Of a stretch of 64,000 nucleotides of DNA, positions 42,560-51,266 are shown one piece after another. The notes below the pieces were generated by a model. That model was not told the DNA's origin and did not search any database. It was given only the letters and a program-made list of their open reading frames with translations. A program made the translations under genes and the position numbers. Source of the stretch: Pseudomonas sessilinigenes (lineage in GTDB: Bacteria > Pseudomonadota > Gammaproteobacteria > Pseudomonadales > Pseudomonadaceae); assembly GCF_003850565.1 (NCBI RefSeq), contig NZ_CP027706.1:2108001-2172000 (forward strand), in the 5' to 3' direction. Positions within the stretch are counted from its first letter, which is position 1; every line of letters begins with the position of its first letter.

Positions 42560-43804
42560 ATGTTCCGACCCTTATCGATCTTTATCGGCACGCGCTACAC
42601 CCGCGCCAAGCGGCGTAACCGCTTCGTTTCCTTCATTTCCATGACCTCGATGATCGGCCTTGCCCTGGGTGTACTGGCGATGATCGTGGTGCTCTCGGTG
42701 ATGAACGGTTTCCAGCGGGAAATGAGTTCGCGGATCCTTGGCATGGTGCCCCATGCGACCATCGTCGGGGTCAAGCCCATCGATGACTGGCAGCCGGTGG
42801 CCGCTGCGGCGCTGAGCAATCCACAAGTCACCGCGGCAGTGCCGTTCACTGAGATGGAGGGCATGCTGTCCTACAAGGGCGCGATGCAGCCGATCCAGAT
42901 CAGCGGCATCGATCCGGCCCAGGAAGGCAAGGTCTCCATCGTCGCCCAGCATATCGTCCAGGGCAGCCTGCAGGACCTGAAGCCAGGCGAGTTCGGCGTG
43001 GTGATCGGCGAGATCACGGCCCGGCGCTTTCGCTTGAATGTCGGCGACAAGCTGACGCTGATCGTGCCGGAAGTCAGTAGCGCCCCCGGCGGTATCACCC
43101 CGCGCATGCAGCGCCTGAATGTGGTGGGGGTATTCAAGGTCGGTGCCGAGCTGGATGGCTCCATGGGCCTGATTCATGTGGCCGATGCCGCCGAAATGCA
43201 GCACTGGCAGCCGAACCAGGTGCAGAGCGTGCGCCTGGCGGTGAAGGATCTGTACGCTGCGCCGCAGGTTTCGGCGAGCATCGCCAAGGATCTGGGGGCG
43301 GACTTCAGGGCCGATGACTGGACCCATACCCAGGGCAGCCTGTTCAGCGCGATGAAGATGGAAAAGACCATGATCGGCCTGCTCCTGCTGATGATCGTCG
43401 CGGTGGCGGCCTTCAACATCATCGCCACCCTGATCATGGTGGTGAACGACAAGGGCGCGGATATCGCGATCCTGCGCACCATCGGCGCCACCCCGCGGCA
43501 GATCATGGCGATCTTCATGGTCCAGGGGACGGTGATCGGCATCGTCGGCACCCTGATCGGCGGCGTGCTGGGCGTCCTGGCGGCGCTGAACGTGAGCGAG
43601 CTGGTGGGGTGGCTGGAGCGCATCAGCGGCCAGCAGATCTTCAGCTCGGATGTGTACTTCGTCAGCAACCTGCCTTCGGAGCTGCAGGGCGGTGACGTGG
43701 CGTTGATCTGCAGCGCCGGGTTCATCTTGAGCTTCCTGGCCACCGTCTACCCGGCCTGGCGCGCTTCCAAGGTCGAGCCGGCCCAGGCGCTGCGCTACTC
43801 CTGA
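42560..43804 (+). CDS. lolE: Lipoprotein-releasing ABC transporter permease LolE
   Basis: A 414-residue second permease of LolCDE, colinear with Lol[20 protein letters not shown] at the start, a periplasmic domain, then [38 protein letters not shown] and PAWRASKVEPAQALRYS. In E. coli LolE is the subunit that binds lipoprotein. A TTG two codons upstream is possible, but ATG 42560 gives the same N-terminus as LolC. Confidence 0.93.
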   Translation: MFRPLSIFIGTRYTRAKRRNRFVSFISMTSMIGLALGVLAMIVVLSVMNGFQREMSSRILGMVPHATIVGVKPIDDWQPVAAAALSNPQVTAAVPFTEMEGMLSYKGAMQPIQISGIDPAQEGKVSIVAQHIVQGSLQDLKPGEFGVVIGEITARRFRLNVGDKLTLIVPEVSSAPGGITPRMQRLNVVGVFKVGAELDGSMGLIHVADAAEMQHWQPNQVQSVRLAVKDLYAAPQVSASIAKDLGADFRADDWTHTQGSLFSAMKMEKTMIGLLLLMIVAVAAFNIIATLIMVVNDKGADIAILRTIGATPRQIMAIFMVQGTVIGIVGTLIGGVLGVLAALNVSELVGWLERISGQQIFSSDVYFVSNLPSELQGGDVALICSAGFILSFLATVYPAWRASKVEPAQALRYS

Positions 43805-43811
43805 GTCGTGA

Positions 43812-43841
43812 ACCCCTGTGCTGCGAGGGTGGCACAGGGGT
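43812..43841. terminator. Hairpin between lolE and copS
   Basis: ACCCCTGTGC and GCACAGGGGT form a 10-bp stem with a 10-base loop between convergent genes. No T-run follows in either direction. Confidence 0.5.
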
Positions 43842-45202
43842 CAGGTGTTCTTCGGGAGCTCAATCACGAAGCGAGTCCAGCCCTGGCCCGATTCGCAATG
43901 GATCTGCCCGCCATGGGCCCTGACGATCGATTGGGTGATGGCCAGCCCCAGCCCGGCATGCTCACTGCTGCCTTCGCGCCGCGCCGGATCGGCCCGGTAG
44001 AAGCGATCGAACAGGTGCGGCAGGACTTCCTTGGCGATACCTTCGCCACTGTTCTCGATGCTCAGGCACAAATCCCGAGGCCTTTCGCTGATTTGCACCT
44101 TGACCCAGCCAGTGGCTGGAGTGAAGCGCAGGGCGTTGTCCAGCAGGTTGGACAGGGCCCGGCGCAGCATGCTGCGGTCCCCGGAAATCTGGGCACTGCC
44201 CTCGCGGCTGAGGTGGACTTGCGCGTCCTCGGCCAGGGGGCCGTAGAACTCCAGCAGCACGTCGGTCTCATGGGCCAGGTCGAGCATTTCGCGTCGAGGG
44301 GCCAGTAGACCGTGGTCGGCCTTGGCCAGGTACAGCATGTCGTTGACCAACTGTGCCATCCACTGCAGTTCTTCGAGATTGCTGTGCAGGGCTTCGCGGT
44401 AGTCCTCGATAGGCCTGGGCCGGGTCAGGGTGACCTGGGTGTGGGTCAAGAGGTTGGACAGCGGCGTGCGCAGTTCATGGGCGATGTCGGCGGAGAAGGC
44501 CGAGAGGCGCTGGAACGACTCGTCGAGGCGACCGAGCATGGCGTTGAAGCTGCCGGCCAGTTCCGCCAGCTCGGCCGGCATCTGCTCTGCCGGCAAGCGC
44601 TGGGTCAGTGAGCTGGCGGAAACTCCGGCGGCTACCACACTCATGCGCCGTAACGGACGCAGGCCACTGCGAGCGGCCCAGGCGCCCAGCAGGGCGGTGG
44701 CCAGGGCTGACAACCCTACGGTGAGCCAGATCAGGTTCTGCATGCGTTGCAGGAAATGCTGGTGATGGGTGATGTCGAGCATCAGGGTCAGCCTGGGGGA
44801 GCTGGCTTGGCCGGGAACCAGCGCCGCGTTGTAGATCCGGTAGGCGGTTCCGGCCAGGTCCAGGCTGTGCAGGCCAGCTGGGGTGGGCAGTGGGGTGTCG
44901 AGCGGGGGCAGGGTGTCGAGCCAGGCCTGGCCGTCGGCGCCGTCGATTCGCAGTGCCAGGTCTGGTTGATGGCGCAGTTCATCCTGCAACCTGGCCAGGT
45001 GCTGGGGAAAGTCAGCCGCCGTGGTGACATCCTGCAATGCACTGCGCAGGGCGATCAGCTTGCTGTCCAGCAGTTGTTGGTCCAGCTCGATGAAGTGCGC
45101 CTCGCTGGCGCGGCTGAACAGTACCCCGGCCAGCAGCGACACCACGGCGGTACAGGCCGCGAACAGCAGCGCCAGGCGCCCGCTCAAGGACAGGCGGCGC
45201 AT
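43841..45202 (-). CDS. copS: Heavy-metal sensor histidine kinase (CopS type)
   Basis: A 453-residue inner-membrane kinase with a periplasmic sensor between two helices (LALLFAACTAVVSLLAGVLF and LIWLTVGLSALATALLGAWA). A HAMP linker follows, then the phospho-acceptor box SADIAHELRTPLSNLL, N box RRALSNLLDNALRF, and G boxes ENSGEGIAKEVLPHLF and SEHAGLGLAITQSI. It senses periplasmic copper in relatives. It overlaps copR by one base (TGATG). Confidence 0.9.
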   Translation of the reverse strand: MRRLSLSGRLALLFAACTAVVSLLAGVLFSRASEAHFIELDQQLLDSKLIALRSALQDVTTAADFPQHLARLQDELRHQPDLALRIDGADGQAWLDTLPPLDTPLPTPAGLHSLDLAGTAYRIYNAALVPGQASSPRLTLMLDITHHQHFLQRMQNLIWLTVGLSALATALLGAWAARSGLRPLRRMSVVAAGVSASSLTQRLPAEQMPAELAELAGSFNAMLGRLDESFQRLSAFSADIAHELRTPLSNLLTHTQVTLTRPRPIEDYREALHSNLEELQWMAQLVNDMLYLAKADHGLLAPRREMLDLAHETDVLLEFYGPLAEDAQVHLSREGSAQISGDRSMLRRALSNLLDNALRFTPATGWVKVQISERPRDLCLSIENSGEGIAKEVLPHLFDRFYRADPARREGSSEHAGLGLAITQSIVRAHGGQIHCESGQGWTRFVIELPKNT

Positions 45203-45882
45203 CAGGCCTGGCGCTCTTCGAGCACATAACCCATGCCGCGCACGGTATGGATCAGCTTGTTGGGGTAATCGTCATCGATCTTCAGGCGCAGGCGGCGGAT
45301 CGCGACTTCGATGACGTTGGTGTCGCTGTCGAAGTTCATGTCCCAGACCTGGGAGGCGATCAACGACTTGGGCAAGACCTCGCCCTGGCGTCGCAGGAGC
45401 ATCTCCAGCAGGGCGAACTCCTTGGCCGTGAGGTCGATGCGCTGGTTGCCACGTTCCACCCGGCGGCGGATCAGGTCCAGGCGCAGGTCGGCCAGTTGCA
45501 GGCTGGTTTCCTGGGTGGCGCTACCACCACGACGCAGCAGGCTGCGCACCCGGGCCAGCAACTCGGAGAAGGCGAAGGGCTTGACCAGGTAGTCGTCGGC
45601 GCCCAGCTCCAATCCGTGCACGCGGTCCTCAACGGCATCCCGGGCGGTGAGGAACAGCACCGGTATCTCCAGGCCGGCGCTGCGCACCGCTTGCAGTATC
45701 TGCCAACCACTGCGGCCGGGGAGCATCACATCAAGGATCAGCAGTGCATAGTCGCCGGTCAGGGCCAGATGCTGGCCGGTGGTGCCGTCCGCCACCAGTT
45801 CGGTATTGAAGCCGGCTTCGCTCAGGCCCTGGCGCAGGTATTGGCCGGTCTTGGGTTGGTCTTCGACGATCAGTAGCTTCAT
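45202..45882 (-). CDS. copR: Heavy-metal response regulator (CopR type)
   Basis: A 226-residue OmpR-family regulator. The receiver domain has acidic residues VEDQP and phospho-acceptor D51 in [14 protein letters not shown], with K near residue 101. The C-terminal winged helix contains [19 protein letters not shown] and the recognition segment [16 protein letters not shown]. It is encoded with copS and divergently from a copper cupredoxin gene, with a CopR-type box between. Confidence 0.92.
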   Translation of the reverse strand: MKLLIVEDQPKTGQYLRQGLSEAGFNTELVADGTTGQHLALTGDYALLILDVMLPGRSGWQILQAVRSAGLEIPVLFLTARDAVEDRVHGLELGADDYLVKPFAFSELLARVRSLLRRGGSATQETSLQLADLRLDLIRRRVERGNQRIDLTAKEFALLEMLLRRQGEVLPKSLIASQVWDMNFDSDTNVIEVAIRRLRLKIDDDYPNKLIHTVRGMGYVLEERQA

Positions 45883-45945
45883 GGCAGGACTCTTGGCATA
45901 TGGAACCCCGGCTTTATACCTTGCAGGGGCGTTGCACAGGTAAAG

Positions 45946-45961
45946 CTGACAAAGTTGTAAT
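45946..45961. promoter_or_regulatory. CopR box
   Basis: CTGACAAAGTTGTAAT matches exactly the reported CopR pattern CTGACA-N5-GTAAT. It lies between divergent copR and the cupredoxin gene, so it may serve both. Confidence 0.8.
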
Positions 45962-46039
45962 CTAGCTGTCAGCCAGCCGGCAGCAGCGGGGCCCTAAAGT
46001 TTGACACAAGCTCGATTCCGTTCTTGTTGGGGTTTGATA

Positions 46040-46606
46040 ATGAGTATGCAAAGTGTGTTGTTGCAAAGCCGTTCCTTTCTTGGCGGCTGCCTGATGTTGT
46101 TGGCTACGCCGCTGTGGGCGTCGCCAGCGGCGTCCTATGACTTTGGCCAGCCGGCTCCGGCGAACAAGGCCACTCGCAGCATCGAAGTGGTGATGGGGGA
46201 CATGTCGTTCACCCCCAAGGCGCTGGAGGTCAAGGCTGGCGAGACGGTGCGATTCGTACTGGTGAACAAGGGGCAGTTGCTGCATGAGTTCAACCTGGGC
46301 GATTCGGCGATGCATGCCCGGCACCAGCAGGAAATGCTGCAGATGCAGCAGAGTGGCATGCTGACTCCCACCGGTATGAAGGCCATGGAGCACGGCTCGA
46401 TGGATCATGCCTCGATGGGGCATGGCGCCATGCCCGGGATGGCCCCGGGCATGCAGCACGACGATCCCAATAGCGTGCTGGTGGAGCCGGGCAAGCAGGC
46501 CGAGCTGACCTGGACCTTCAGCAAGAGCGGTAGCCTGGAGTTCGCCTGCAATATCCCAGGGCACTACCAGGCCGGGATGGTGGGCAAGTTGACGGTCAGT
46601 CCGTAG
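46040..46606 (+). CDS. Periplasmic copper-binding cupredoxin-like protein
   Basis: A 188-residue exported protein with a signal peptide ending in PLWA-SPA and a plastocyanin-like fold: IEVVMGDMSFTPKALEVKAG, ETVRFVLVNKGQLLHEFNLG and FACNIPGHYQAGM, giving His and Cys ligands of a type 1-like site. A His/Met-rich insertion (MEHGSMDHASMGHGAMPGM) should bind extra copper. It matches the copper-induced PA2807-type protein. Induction through the CopR box upstream is expected. Confidence 0.88.
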   Translation: MSMQSVLLQSRSFLGGCLMLLATPLWASPAASYDFGQPAPANKATRSIEVVMGDMSFTPKALEVKAGETVRFVLVNKGQLLHEFNLGDSAMHARHQQEMLQMQQSGMLTPTGMKAMEHGSMDHASMGHGAMPGMAPGMQHDDPNSVLVEPGKQAELTWTFSKSGSLEFACNIPGHYQAGMVGKLTVSP

Positions 46607-46673
46607 GCTCCTGGGGCTCAATGGCGGAGCAAAGGCTGTTAGAATCCGCTGATTCTTCAGTCAGGTTTCCGCC

Positions 46674-47504
46674 ATGCATCCCGCAGCCGAACATTCGCCG
46701 CTGGGCAAATCCAGTGAATACATCTCCACCTACACACCCTCGTTGCTGTTCCCGATTCCTCGGGCAGCGAAATGGGCCGAGCTGGGCTTGAGCGCCGAGA
46801 CCTTGCCTTACAAGGGGGTGGATTTCTGGAATTGCTTCGAGCTGTCCTGGCTGTTGCCCTCGGGCAAGCCGGTGGTGGCCATCGCCGAGTTCAGTATTCC
46901 CGCCGACTCGCCGAACATCATCGAGTCCAAGTCCTTCAAGCTGTACCTCAACTCGCTGAACCAGACGCCGTTCGCCGACCGGGCCACGCTCGAAGCGACC
47001 CTGGGCAAGGATCTTTCGGCTGCCGCGGGCAAGCCGGTGGGCGTGCGGGTCCGCAGCTTGGGTGAGGTCGAGGCGCAGGGGTTGGTGGCGCTGCCGGGCG
47101 TGTGCATCGACGACCTGGATATCAGTGTCGACAGCTATGAGCATCCGCGTCCCGAGCTGCTGCGCTGCGACAGCTCGCAGGTGGTGGAGGAAAGCTTGCA
47201 CAGCCATCTGCTCAAGTCCAACTGCCCGGTGACCAGCCAGCCGGATTGGGGCAGCGTGGTGGTGCAATACCGTGGTGCGGCCCTGGATCACGCCAGCCTG
47301 CTGGCCTATCTGGTGAGTTTCCGCCAGCACTCGGACTTCCATGAGCAGTGCGTGGAGCGGATCTTCCTCGACCTGCAGCGCCTGCTCAAGCCGCAGAAGC
47401 TCACTGTCTATGCGCGCTACGTGCGCCGCGGCGGGTTGGATATCAACCCTTACCGCAGTACCGAAACGATGGATTTCACCAACCAGCGCCTGGTACGCCA
47501 GTAA
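46674..47504 (+). CDS. queF: NADPH-dependent 7-cyano-7-deazaguanine reductase QueF
   Basis: A 276-residue enzyme that reduces preQ0 to preQ1 in queuosine biosynthesis for tRNA. It is the long (bimodular) form. The substrate-binding QueF motif [14 protein letters not shown] lies in the N-terminal half, and the nucleophile cysteine is in [14 protein letters not shown] in the C-terminal half, followed by [13 protein letters not shown] and [18 protein letters not shown] terminator follows directly. Confidence 0.95.
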   Translation: MHPAAEHSPLGKSSEYISTYTPSLLFPIPRAAKWAELGLSAETLPYKGVDFWNCFELSWLLPSGKPVVAIAEFSIPADSPNIIESKSFKLYLNSLNQTPFADRATLEATLGKDLSAAAGKPVGVRVRSLGEVEAQGLVALPGVCIDDLDISVDSYEHPRPELLRCDSSQVVEESLHSHLLKSNCPVTSQPDWGSVVVQYRGAALDHASLLAYLVSFRQHSDFHEQCVERIFLDLQRLLKPQKLTVYARYVRRGGLDINPYRSTETMDFTNQRLVRQ

Positions 47505-47508
47505 ACGA

Positions 47509-47535
47509 AAAGCCCCGCCATCATGGCGGGGCTTT
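47509..47535. terminator. Terminator after queF
   Basis: AAAGCCCCGCCA and TGGCGGGGCTTT form a perfect 12-bp stem with a 3-base loop between convergent genes. Confidence 0.88.
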
Positions 47536-47559
47536 CGCTTGAGCTTGATCGTTGGTCGA

Positions 47560-47823
47560 TCAGATGCCGATGTTGCCCAGGGTCTGGACGATGTTGCGCA
47601 GGGTTCCGGCAATGGCGGGATGTTCCAGTTCGAACCGCTCCACAGCCAGGTTGACACCATCGGCGAGGCTGGCGTCATGGGTGCTGCTCTCCAGCTTGAG
47701 CTGCACTTCGATCTGTTGCATCAGCTCCTGCAGGTTCTCGCGTTCGGCGGGCGAAAGCGGTGGGTTCTGTTCCAATTGCTCGCGCAGGGTGTCGAGTTGT
47801 TCTTGCAGTTCGCGGGCAGGCAT
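47560..47823 (-). CDS. DUF4404 family protein
   Basis: An 87-residue, helical, acidic protein: ELQEQLDTLREQLEQNPPLS at the start, LQELMQQIEVQLKLE, then the conserved LADGVNLAVERFELEHPAIA and LRNIVQTLGNIGI at the end. This is the DUF4404 pattern; its function is unknown. It faces queF across a terminator. Confidence 0.85.
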   Translation of the reverse strand: MPARELQEQLDTLREQLEQNPPLSPAERENLQELMQQIEVQLKLESSTHDASLADGVNLAVERFELEHPAIAGTLRNIVQTLGNIGI

Positions 47824-47947
47824 GGCGTTCTCCCTTCATTGATAGGCACAGGGATGGACCGCGAGCCAGGGTCAAAGGTCCATGCCCCCAGGATTTAGAG
47901 TAATCCACTCGCCAACGCCGTGCATGATCCTGATCAACGGGCTTATG

Positions 47948-48568
47948 TCAGGGTTTTTCACCCTTGAGCCGGCGCAGCTCGATATCCGCCAGGCAAGTAT
48001 TCAGGTCGCCCAGGTGATCGATCACCGAGTGCACGCCCAAACCGAAGAGTTGCATCGTCGCCTTGCCCCGCTTGAGCTCGCGCTCCTGCTGGTCCAGTGC
48101 CTGCCATTCACTGGGCGTCATGCCGCACAGGGAGCCGCAGGATGCCAGGCCGATGGTCCAGAGCCCGGCATTGAGCCCCGATTGCAGCAGGTGTGGTTCA
48201 CCGCTGACCAGGACGCAACCGTCCAGGCCTTTGACCTTGAGTGCCATCAGTGCTTGCCAGCAAGCATCCGGGGCGGGCCAGGGATTACAGGCGTTCGGCG
48301 CTGGGTGGATCCATTCCGGCAGGGAGGCGCTCAGGTGGCGGGCCTGGGCCGGGGAGAGCTGCTCGAGCCAGGCGCAGGGAATGCCTCGCTGGCGCAGGTG
48401 GTGCAGGGTGTCCAGCGCGCCAGGGGTGGCCAGGGCTTGTTCGGCTGTAGGTTGCATGGAGGATTGCAGGCGCAGGCGGGCGCCGAAGTCCACCAGGCAG
48501 CCGCTGAGCCCGAAAAGCACTGCTGTCAGGGGGCGATGGGGGAGGCCCGAAGGCTCGGCGTGGGGCAT
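47948..48568 (-). CDS. HAD-fold phosphonoacetaldehyde hydrolase-related protein, likely inactive
   Basis: A 206-residue protein resembling PhnX and other HAD hydrolases. Motif I should read DxDGTxxD with a nucleophilic Asp; here it is VLFGLSGCLVDFGA, so both catalytic acids are Gly and Ser. The middle part (GALDTLHHLRQRGIPCAWLE) and the later GCVLVSGEPHLLQSGLNAGL keep the fold's layout. It probably binds rather than hydrolyses a ligand. ATG 48568 starts the family-like region; the longer frame is non-homologous. Position matches PA2803. Confidence 0.78.
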   Translation of the reverse strand: MPHAEPSGLPHRPLTAVLFGLSGCLVDFGARLRLQSSMQPTAEQALATPGALDTLHHLRQRGIPCAWLEQLSPAQARHLSASLPEWIHPAPNACNPWPAPDACWQALMALKVKGLDGCVLVSGEPHLLQSGLNAGLWTIGLASCGSLCGMTPSEWQALDQQERELKRGKATMQLFGLGVHSVIDHLGDLNTCLADIELRRLKGEKP

Positions 48569-48587
48569 GGCAGCGTCCTTGAAATAC

Positions 48588-48607
48588 TCTCCAAAACTAG
48601 TTGGAGA
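48588..48607. promoter_or_regulatory. Inverted repeat upstream of the PhnX-related gene
   Basis: TCTCCAA and TTGGAGA flank a 6-base spacer, about 20 bases before the start codon. It could be an operator. Confidence 0.4.
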
Positions 48608-48760
48608 ACATGACATGCAGGTTACAGGGAGGTGAACGCCCCGGCCGATTTGCTCGGGTCGCTTGCGTCGGTACTGCCTAAACGGCTTCTTCCGCTTTAT
48701 ACTCCTGAGCCTAACCTCTGGGCATGCCCCACGAGAGAACAAGCCAAGGAGTTTCCCGCG

Positions 48761-49447
48761 ATGCGCTGGAGCCGTTATCTAGTTCCACTATGTATGAGTG
48801 CCGGTGTGACACTGGCTCCCCTGGTCGCCCAGGCAGCCGAGGAAGATCCGTGGGAAAGCGTCAACCGCCCCATCTTCACGTTCAACGATACCGTGGATAC
48901 CTATGCCTTGAAGCCATTGGCCCAGGGCTACCAGGCCGTTACGCCACAGTTTCTGGAAGATGGCATCCACAACATGTTTCGCAACATTGGTGATGTCGGC
49001 AACCTGGTCAACGATATCCTCCAGGCCAAGCCCAATGCCGCGGGTGTCGACACCGCACGGCTGTTGATGAACACCACCCTGGGTGTGGCCGGCTTCTTCG
49101 ATGTGGGTACCAAGATGGGCCTGCAGCGCAATGATGAAGATTTCGGCCAGACGCTCGGCCATTGGGGGGTCGGCAGTGGCCCCTACGTGATGCTGCCGTT
49201 GCTGGGGCCTAGCACCTTGCGCGATGCGCCGGCCAAGTATGTCGACAGCTACACCGCTCCTTATCGCTACATCAACGATATCCCGGCCCGTAACATCACC
49301 ATGGGCGTGAATGTGGTCGATACCCGTGCCAGCCTGCTGGCGGCGGACAAGTTGATTCGTGGCGACAAGTACACCTTCATTCGCAATGCGTATCTGCAGA
49401 ACCGCGAATTCAAGGTCAAGGACGGCAAGGTCGAAGACGATTTTTAA
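48761..49447 (+). CDS. mlaA: MlaA/VacJ family outer-membrane lipid asymmetry protein
   Basis: A 228-residue protein of the Mla pathway, which extracts misplaced phospholipids from the outer leaflet of the outer membrane. The VacJ domain blocks are EDPWESVNRPIFTFNDTVD, GIHNMFRNIGDVGNLVNDIL, DFGQTLGHWGVGSGPYVMLP and LGPSTLRDAPAKYVD. The N-terminal signal ends AQA-AEED, a signal peptidase I site; the only early Cys is in LVPLC, which is not a lipobox. ATG 48761 follows AAGGAG. Confidence 0.92.
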   Translation: MRWSRYLVPLCMSAGVTLAPLVAQAAEEDPWESVNRPIFTFNDTVDTYALKPLAQGYQAVTPQFLEDGIHNMFRNIGDVGNLVNDILQAKPNAAGVDTARLLMNTTLGVAGFFDVGTKMGLQRNDEDFGQTLGHWGVGSGPYVMLPLLGPSTLRDAPAKYVDSYTAPYRYINDIPARNITMGVNVVDTRASLLAADKLIRGDKYTFIRNAYLQNREFKVKDGKVEDDF

Positions 49448-49471
49448 GTCTGCGTAGTTCTTGCTGGAAAC

Positions 49472-49500
49472 AAAAAAGGCGGCCATTGGGCCGCCTTTTT
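49472..49500. terminator. Bidirectional terminator after mlaA
   Basis: AAAAAAGGCGGCC, a 4-base loop and GGCCGCCTTTTT between convergent genes. Confidence 0.9.
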
Positions 49501-49514
49501 CATTGAGCAGAGGT

Positions 49515-49811
49515 TCACTTCATTTTAAGGATTGTAAGGCCAAGTTTCTGGCCGCTCTCAGATGGCTTGACCCATACCACTTCGGTGTCCGCTTCAAGGC
49601 CGCTGAGCGCCGCATGCTCCGAATCGATGCGTACGCTTAATTGATCGCCGACCTGGAACGAGCGAGGCGCCTGGACCTGCATGCCGCCGCTGGAAAGATC
49701 GATGCAAACGGCTTCGATCACCTGCCCTTGGTGAATCAGCGTGATTTCGGCATCCACCCGCATCCGGATGTAATCGCGCTTTTCACTGTAGTCACGCTGG
49801 TTCTGATTCAT
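49515..49811 (-). CDS. Single-domain PilZ protein
   Basis: A 98-residue stand-alone PilZ domain. Both c-di-GMP motifs are present: RxxxR in SEKRDYIRMRVD and DxSxxG in CIDLSSGGMQVQ. It is expected to bind c-di-GMP in the cytosol and act on an unknown partner. Position matches PA2799 between mlaA and rssB. Confidence 0.87.
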   Translation of the reverse strand: MNQNQRDYSEKRDYIRMRVDAEITLIHQGQVIEAVCIDLSSGGMQVQAPRSFQVGDQLSVRIDSEHAALSGLEADTEVVWVKPSESGQKLGLTILKMK

Positions 49812-50084
49812 GGCTCCATCCTACGATTGAGTTGCGGTTCCAGGGGTTTTTATAACTCTCGGTGATTTGCCGTGTAAAGACGTCAAGCGACCATCGGCAT
49901 GAGCTTGAAACGCCCCGCGGATGGGAGTACCGTCTGCGCCTTAGAAGGGCACCTCTGATGCTCGGGCGTGCAGGACTCAAGGTCCTGGCCCTGTTCGGAG
50001 TGGCTAGAAAGCGAATCCAGTAGCGTGCGTCGGGCCTTGGGCCATGCCACCTACGCCAACCTAATTCTGGCGCCGTTTGCCCAC

Positions 50085-51266
50085 ATGCAAAAAACCAGTG
50101 CCACGCTGCTGATAATCGATGACGACGAAGTAGTACGCGCGAGTCTCGCGGCCTATTTGGAAGACAGTGGCTTCAGCGTACTGCAGGCCGCCAATGGCCA
50201 GCAGGGTCTCCAGGTATTCGAGCGTGACAAACCCGATCTGGTGATCTGCGATCTGCGCATGCCGCAGATGGGCGGTCTCGAGCTTATCCGTCAAGTGACC
50301 GAGCTGTCGCCGCAAACCCCGGTGATCGTGGTGTCGGGCGCGGGCGTGATGAACGACGCGGTCGAGGCCTTGCGCCTAGGTGCTGCCGACTACCTGATCA
50401 AGCCCTTGGAAGACTTGGCGGTACTTGAGCATTCGGTACGTCGCGCCCTGGACCGTGCGCGCTTGCTCCTGGAGAACCAGCGTTACCGGGAAAAACTCGA
50501 AGCGGCCAACCGGGAGCTGGAGGCGAGTCTCAATCTGCTCCAGGAGGACCAGAACGCAGGTCGCCAGGTGCAGATGAACATGCTGCCCACCAGCCCCTGG
50601 TCGATCGATGCCTTCCATTTCGCACACCAGATCATCCCGTCGCTGTACCTGTCGGGGGATTTCGTCGATTACTTCCGTGTCGACGAACGTCGGGTGGCGT
50701 TCTATCTGGCAGATGTTTCTGGTCATGGCGCATCTTCGGCTTTCGTCACGGTACTGCTGAAGTTCATGACCACGCGCCTGTTGTTCGAATCCAAGCGCAA
50801 TGGCACGCTACCGGAGTTCAAGCCCTCGGAAGTCCTGGGCCATATCAACCGCGGCCTTATCAGCTGTAAGCTGGGTAAACACGTCACGATGGTCGGTGGA
50901 GTCATCGACGAGGAGACAGGTTTGTTGACCTATAGCATTGGCGGGCATTTGCCGTTGCCGGTGTTGTATACACCAAGCAGCGTGCGTTACCTGGAAGGAC
51001 GTGGCTTGCCTGTAGGGCTGTTCAACGAGGCAACCTACGAGGACCACGTCCTGGAGTTGCCGCCGGTGTTCAGCCTGACGTTGATGTCCGATGGCATCCT
51101 GGACCTTTTGTCCGAGCCTACACTCAAAGAGAAAGAAGCAGCCTTGCCTGAACGGGTGAAGGCAGCGGGCGGCAGCCTGGATGGCCTGCGGCAAGTTTTT
51201 GGATTGGCCACGCTAGGGGAGATGCCGGATGATATCGCCCTGTTAGTGTTGAGCAGGAACCTTTGA
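50085..51266 (+). CDS. rssB: RssB-type response regulator with PP2C-like phosphatase domain
   Basis: A 393-residue protein: receiver domain (LLIIDDDEVVRASLAAYLE, phospho-acceptor D56 in LVICDLRMPQ), a coiled-coil linker and a SpoIIE-like phosphatase domain. The phosphatase metal residues are present in SGDFVDYFRV, FYLADVSGHGASSAF, MSDGILDLL and MPDDIALLV, so it should be active. Pseudomonas RssB works with the adjacent STAS protein in sigma-S control. ATG 50085 starts the receiver; a longer frame is not family-like. Its stop overlaps the next gene (TGATG). Confidence 0.88.
   Translation: MQKTSATLLIIDDDEVVRASLAAYLEDSGFSVLQAANGQQGLQVFERDKPDLVICDLRMPQMGGLELIRQVTELSPQTPVIVVSGAGVMNDAVEALRLGAADYLIKPLEDLAVLEHSVRRALDRARLLLENQRYREKLEAANRELEASLNLLQEDQNAGRQVQMNMLPTSPWSIDAFHFAHQIIPSLYLSGDFVDYFRVDERRVAFYLADVSGHGASSAFVTVLLKFMTTRLLFESKRNGTLPEFKPSEVLGHINRGLISCKLGKHVTMVGGVIDEETGLLTYSIGGHLPLPVLYTPSSVRYLEGRGLPVGLFNEATYEDHVLELPPVFSLTLMSDGILDLLSEPTLKEKEAALPERVKAAGGSLDGLRQVFGLATLGEMPDDIALLVLSRNL

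Noticed and set aside
49968..50084. N-terminal extension of rssB
   Set aside because: The receiver domain begins at 50085; the upstream residues have no receiver features.
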